Positions 15,124 to 15,184 of a DNA stretch of 15,184 nucleotides are shown here, one piece after another. A program made the translations under genes and the position numbers. The stretch comes from CAYJBP01 sp964368605 (GTDB taxonomy: Bacteria > Bacillota > Dehalobacteriia > UBA4068), in assembly GCA_964368605.1 (NCBI GenBank), contig CAYJBP010000054.1, positions 1 through 15,184 on the forward strand. Direction: 5' to 3'. Every line of letters begins with the position of its first letter. The first letter of the stretch is position 1. Below the pieces are notes generated by a model. The model did not search any database. It saw nothing but the letters and a program-made list of their open reading frames with translations, and was not told where the DNA came from.

Positions 15124-15184
15124 GCGCCTTTTGGCAAAGCCAAAACAGCCCACATGCGCCTTTTGGCGAAGCCAAAACAGCCCA
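15124..15184. repeat. tandem repeat of 32-bp period, cut by the window end
   Basis: A 29-nt unit starting GCGCCTTTTGGC and ending AAAACAGCCCA occurs at 15124-15152 and 15156-15184, differing by one base (A/G in the loop) and separated by CAT. Each unit contains a 7-bp hairpin TTTTGGC-RAA-GCCAAAA. The window ends exactly at the end of the second unit, so the array may continue. The self-complementary units, the 3-nt spacer and the absence of unique spacers argue against CRISPR. Confidence 0.75.

Noticed and set aside
15124..15184. Possible CRISPR array at the right edge
   Set aside because: The spacer is only 3 nt, the repeat units are internally self-complementary, and no cas gene is present.

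Overview
The window is ordinary housekeeping chromosome from a bacterium that looks like a Bacillota (Firmicutes), possibly Negativicutes or a clostridial lineage. The reasons are a dnaG-rpoD pair encoding a short primary sigma factor (366 residues, no long insert after region 1.2), a flavin-dependent thymidylate synthase (ThyX), a small malic enzyme, a BMP-type nucleoside ABC transporter and strong AGGAGG-like ribosome binding sites. Base composition looks moderately AT-rich in genes and more so between them. I did not find phage, plasmid, IS, CRISPR or RNA genes, and the class assignment is only a guess.

Layout. Positions 1-224 are non-coding. A minus-strand operon follows, transcribed from about 3090 leftward: malic enzyme, thyX, rlmB. 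It has a good promoter in the 178-bp divergent gap. On the plus strand from 3241 lies murJ-lepA-hemW (lipid II flippase, elongation factor 4, heme chaperone), closed by a rho-independent terminator at 7908-7941. Next is a three-gene ABC importer (ATPase 8010-9593, permeases 9593-10711 and 10704-11681) whose genes overlap by 1 and 8 nt. The substrate-binding lipoprotein that normally goes with it is not in the window. After a 329-bp gap come dnaG and rpoD, the core of the macromolecular-synthesis operon, ending at 14932. The last 252 bp are non-coding but highly structured.

The genes cover central functions: pyruvate/NAD(P)H supply, dTMP synthesis and rRNA methylation; peptidoglycan precursor export, translation and heme handling; nucleoside uptake; replication priming and sigma-70-type transcription.

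I see no new multi-gene system. The most notable signal is between the genes. A dispersed, structured repeat occurs next to four gene ends (near 192-227, 7782-7908, 11732-11817, 14967-15035). It has an AAAAGTTTT end, a T6/A6 hairpin with a constant AC (or GT) loop and changing but still paired stem bases, and in three copies a GC-rich or TAGCT-containing arm. Two copies are joined in the same relative arrangement to near-identical terminator hairpins. The right end also carries a perfect 13-bp inverted repeat spanning 85 nt and a tandem repeat of 32-bp period that runs off the window.
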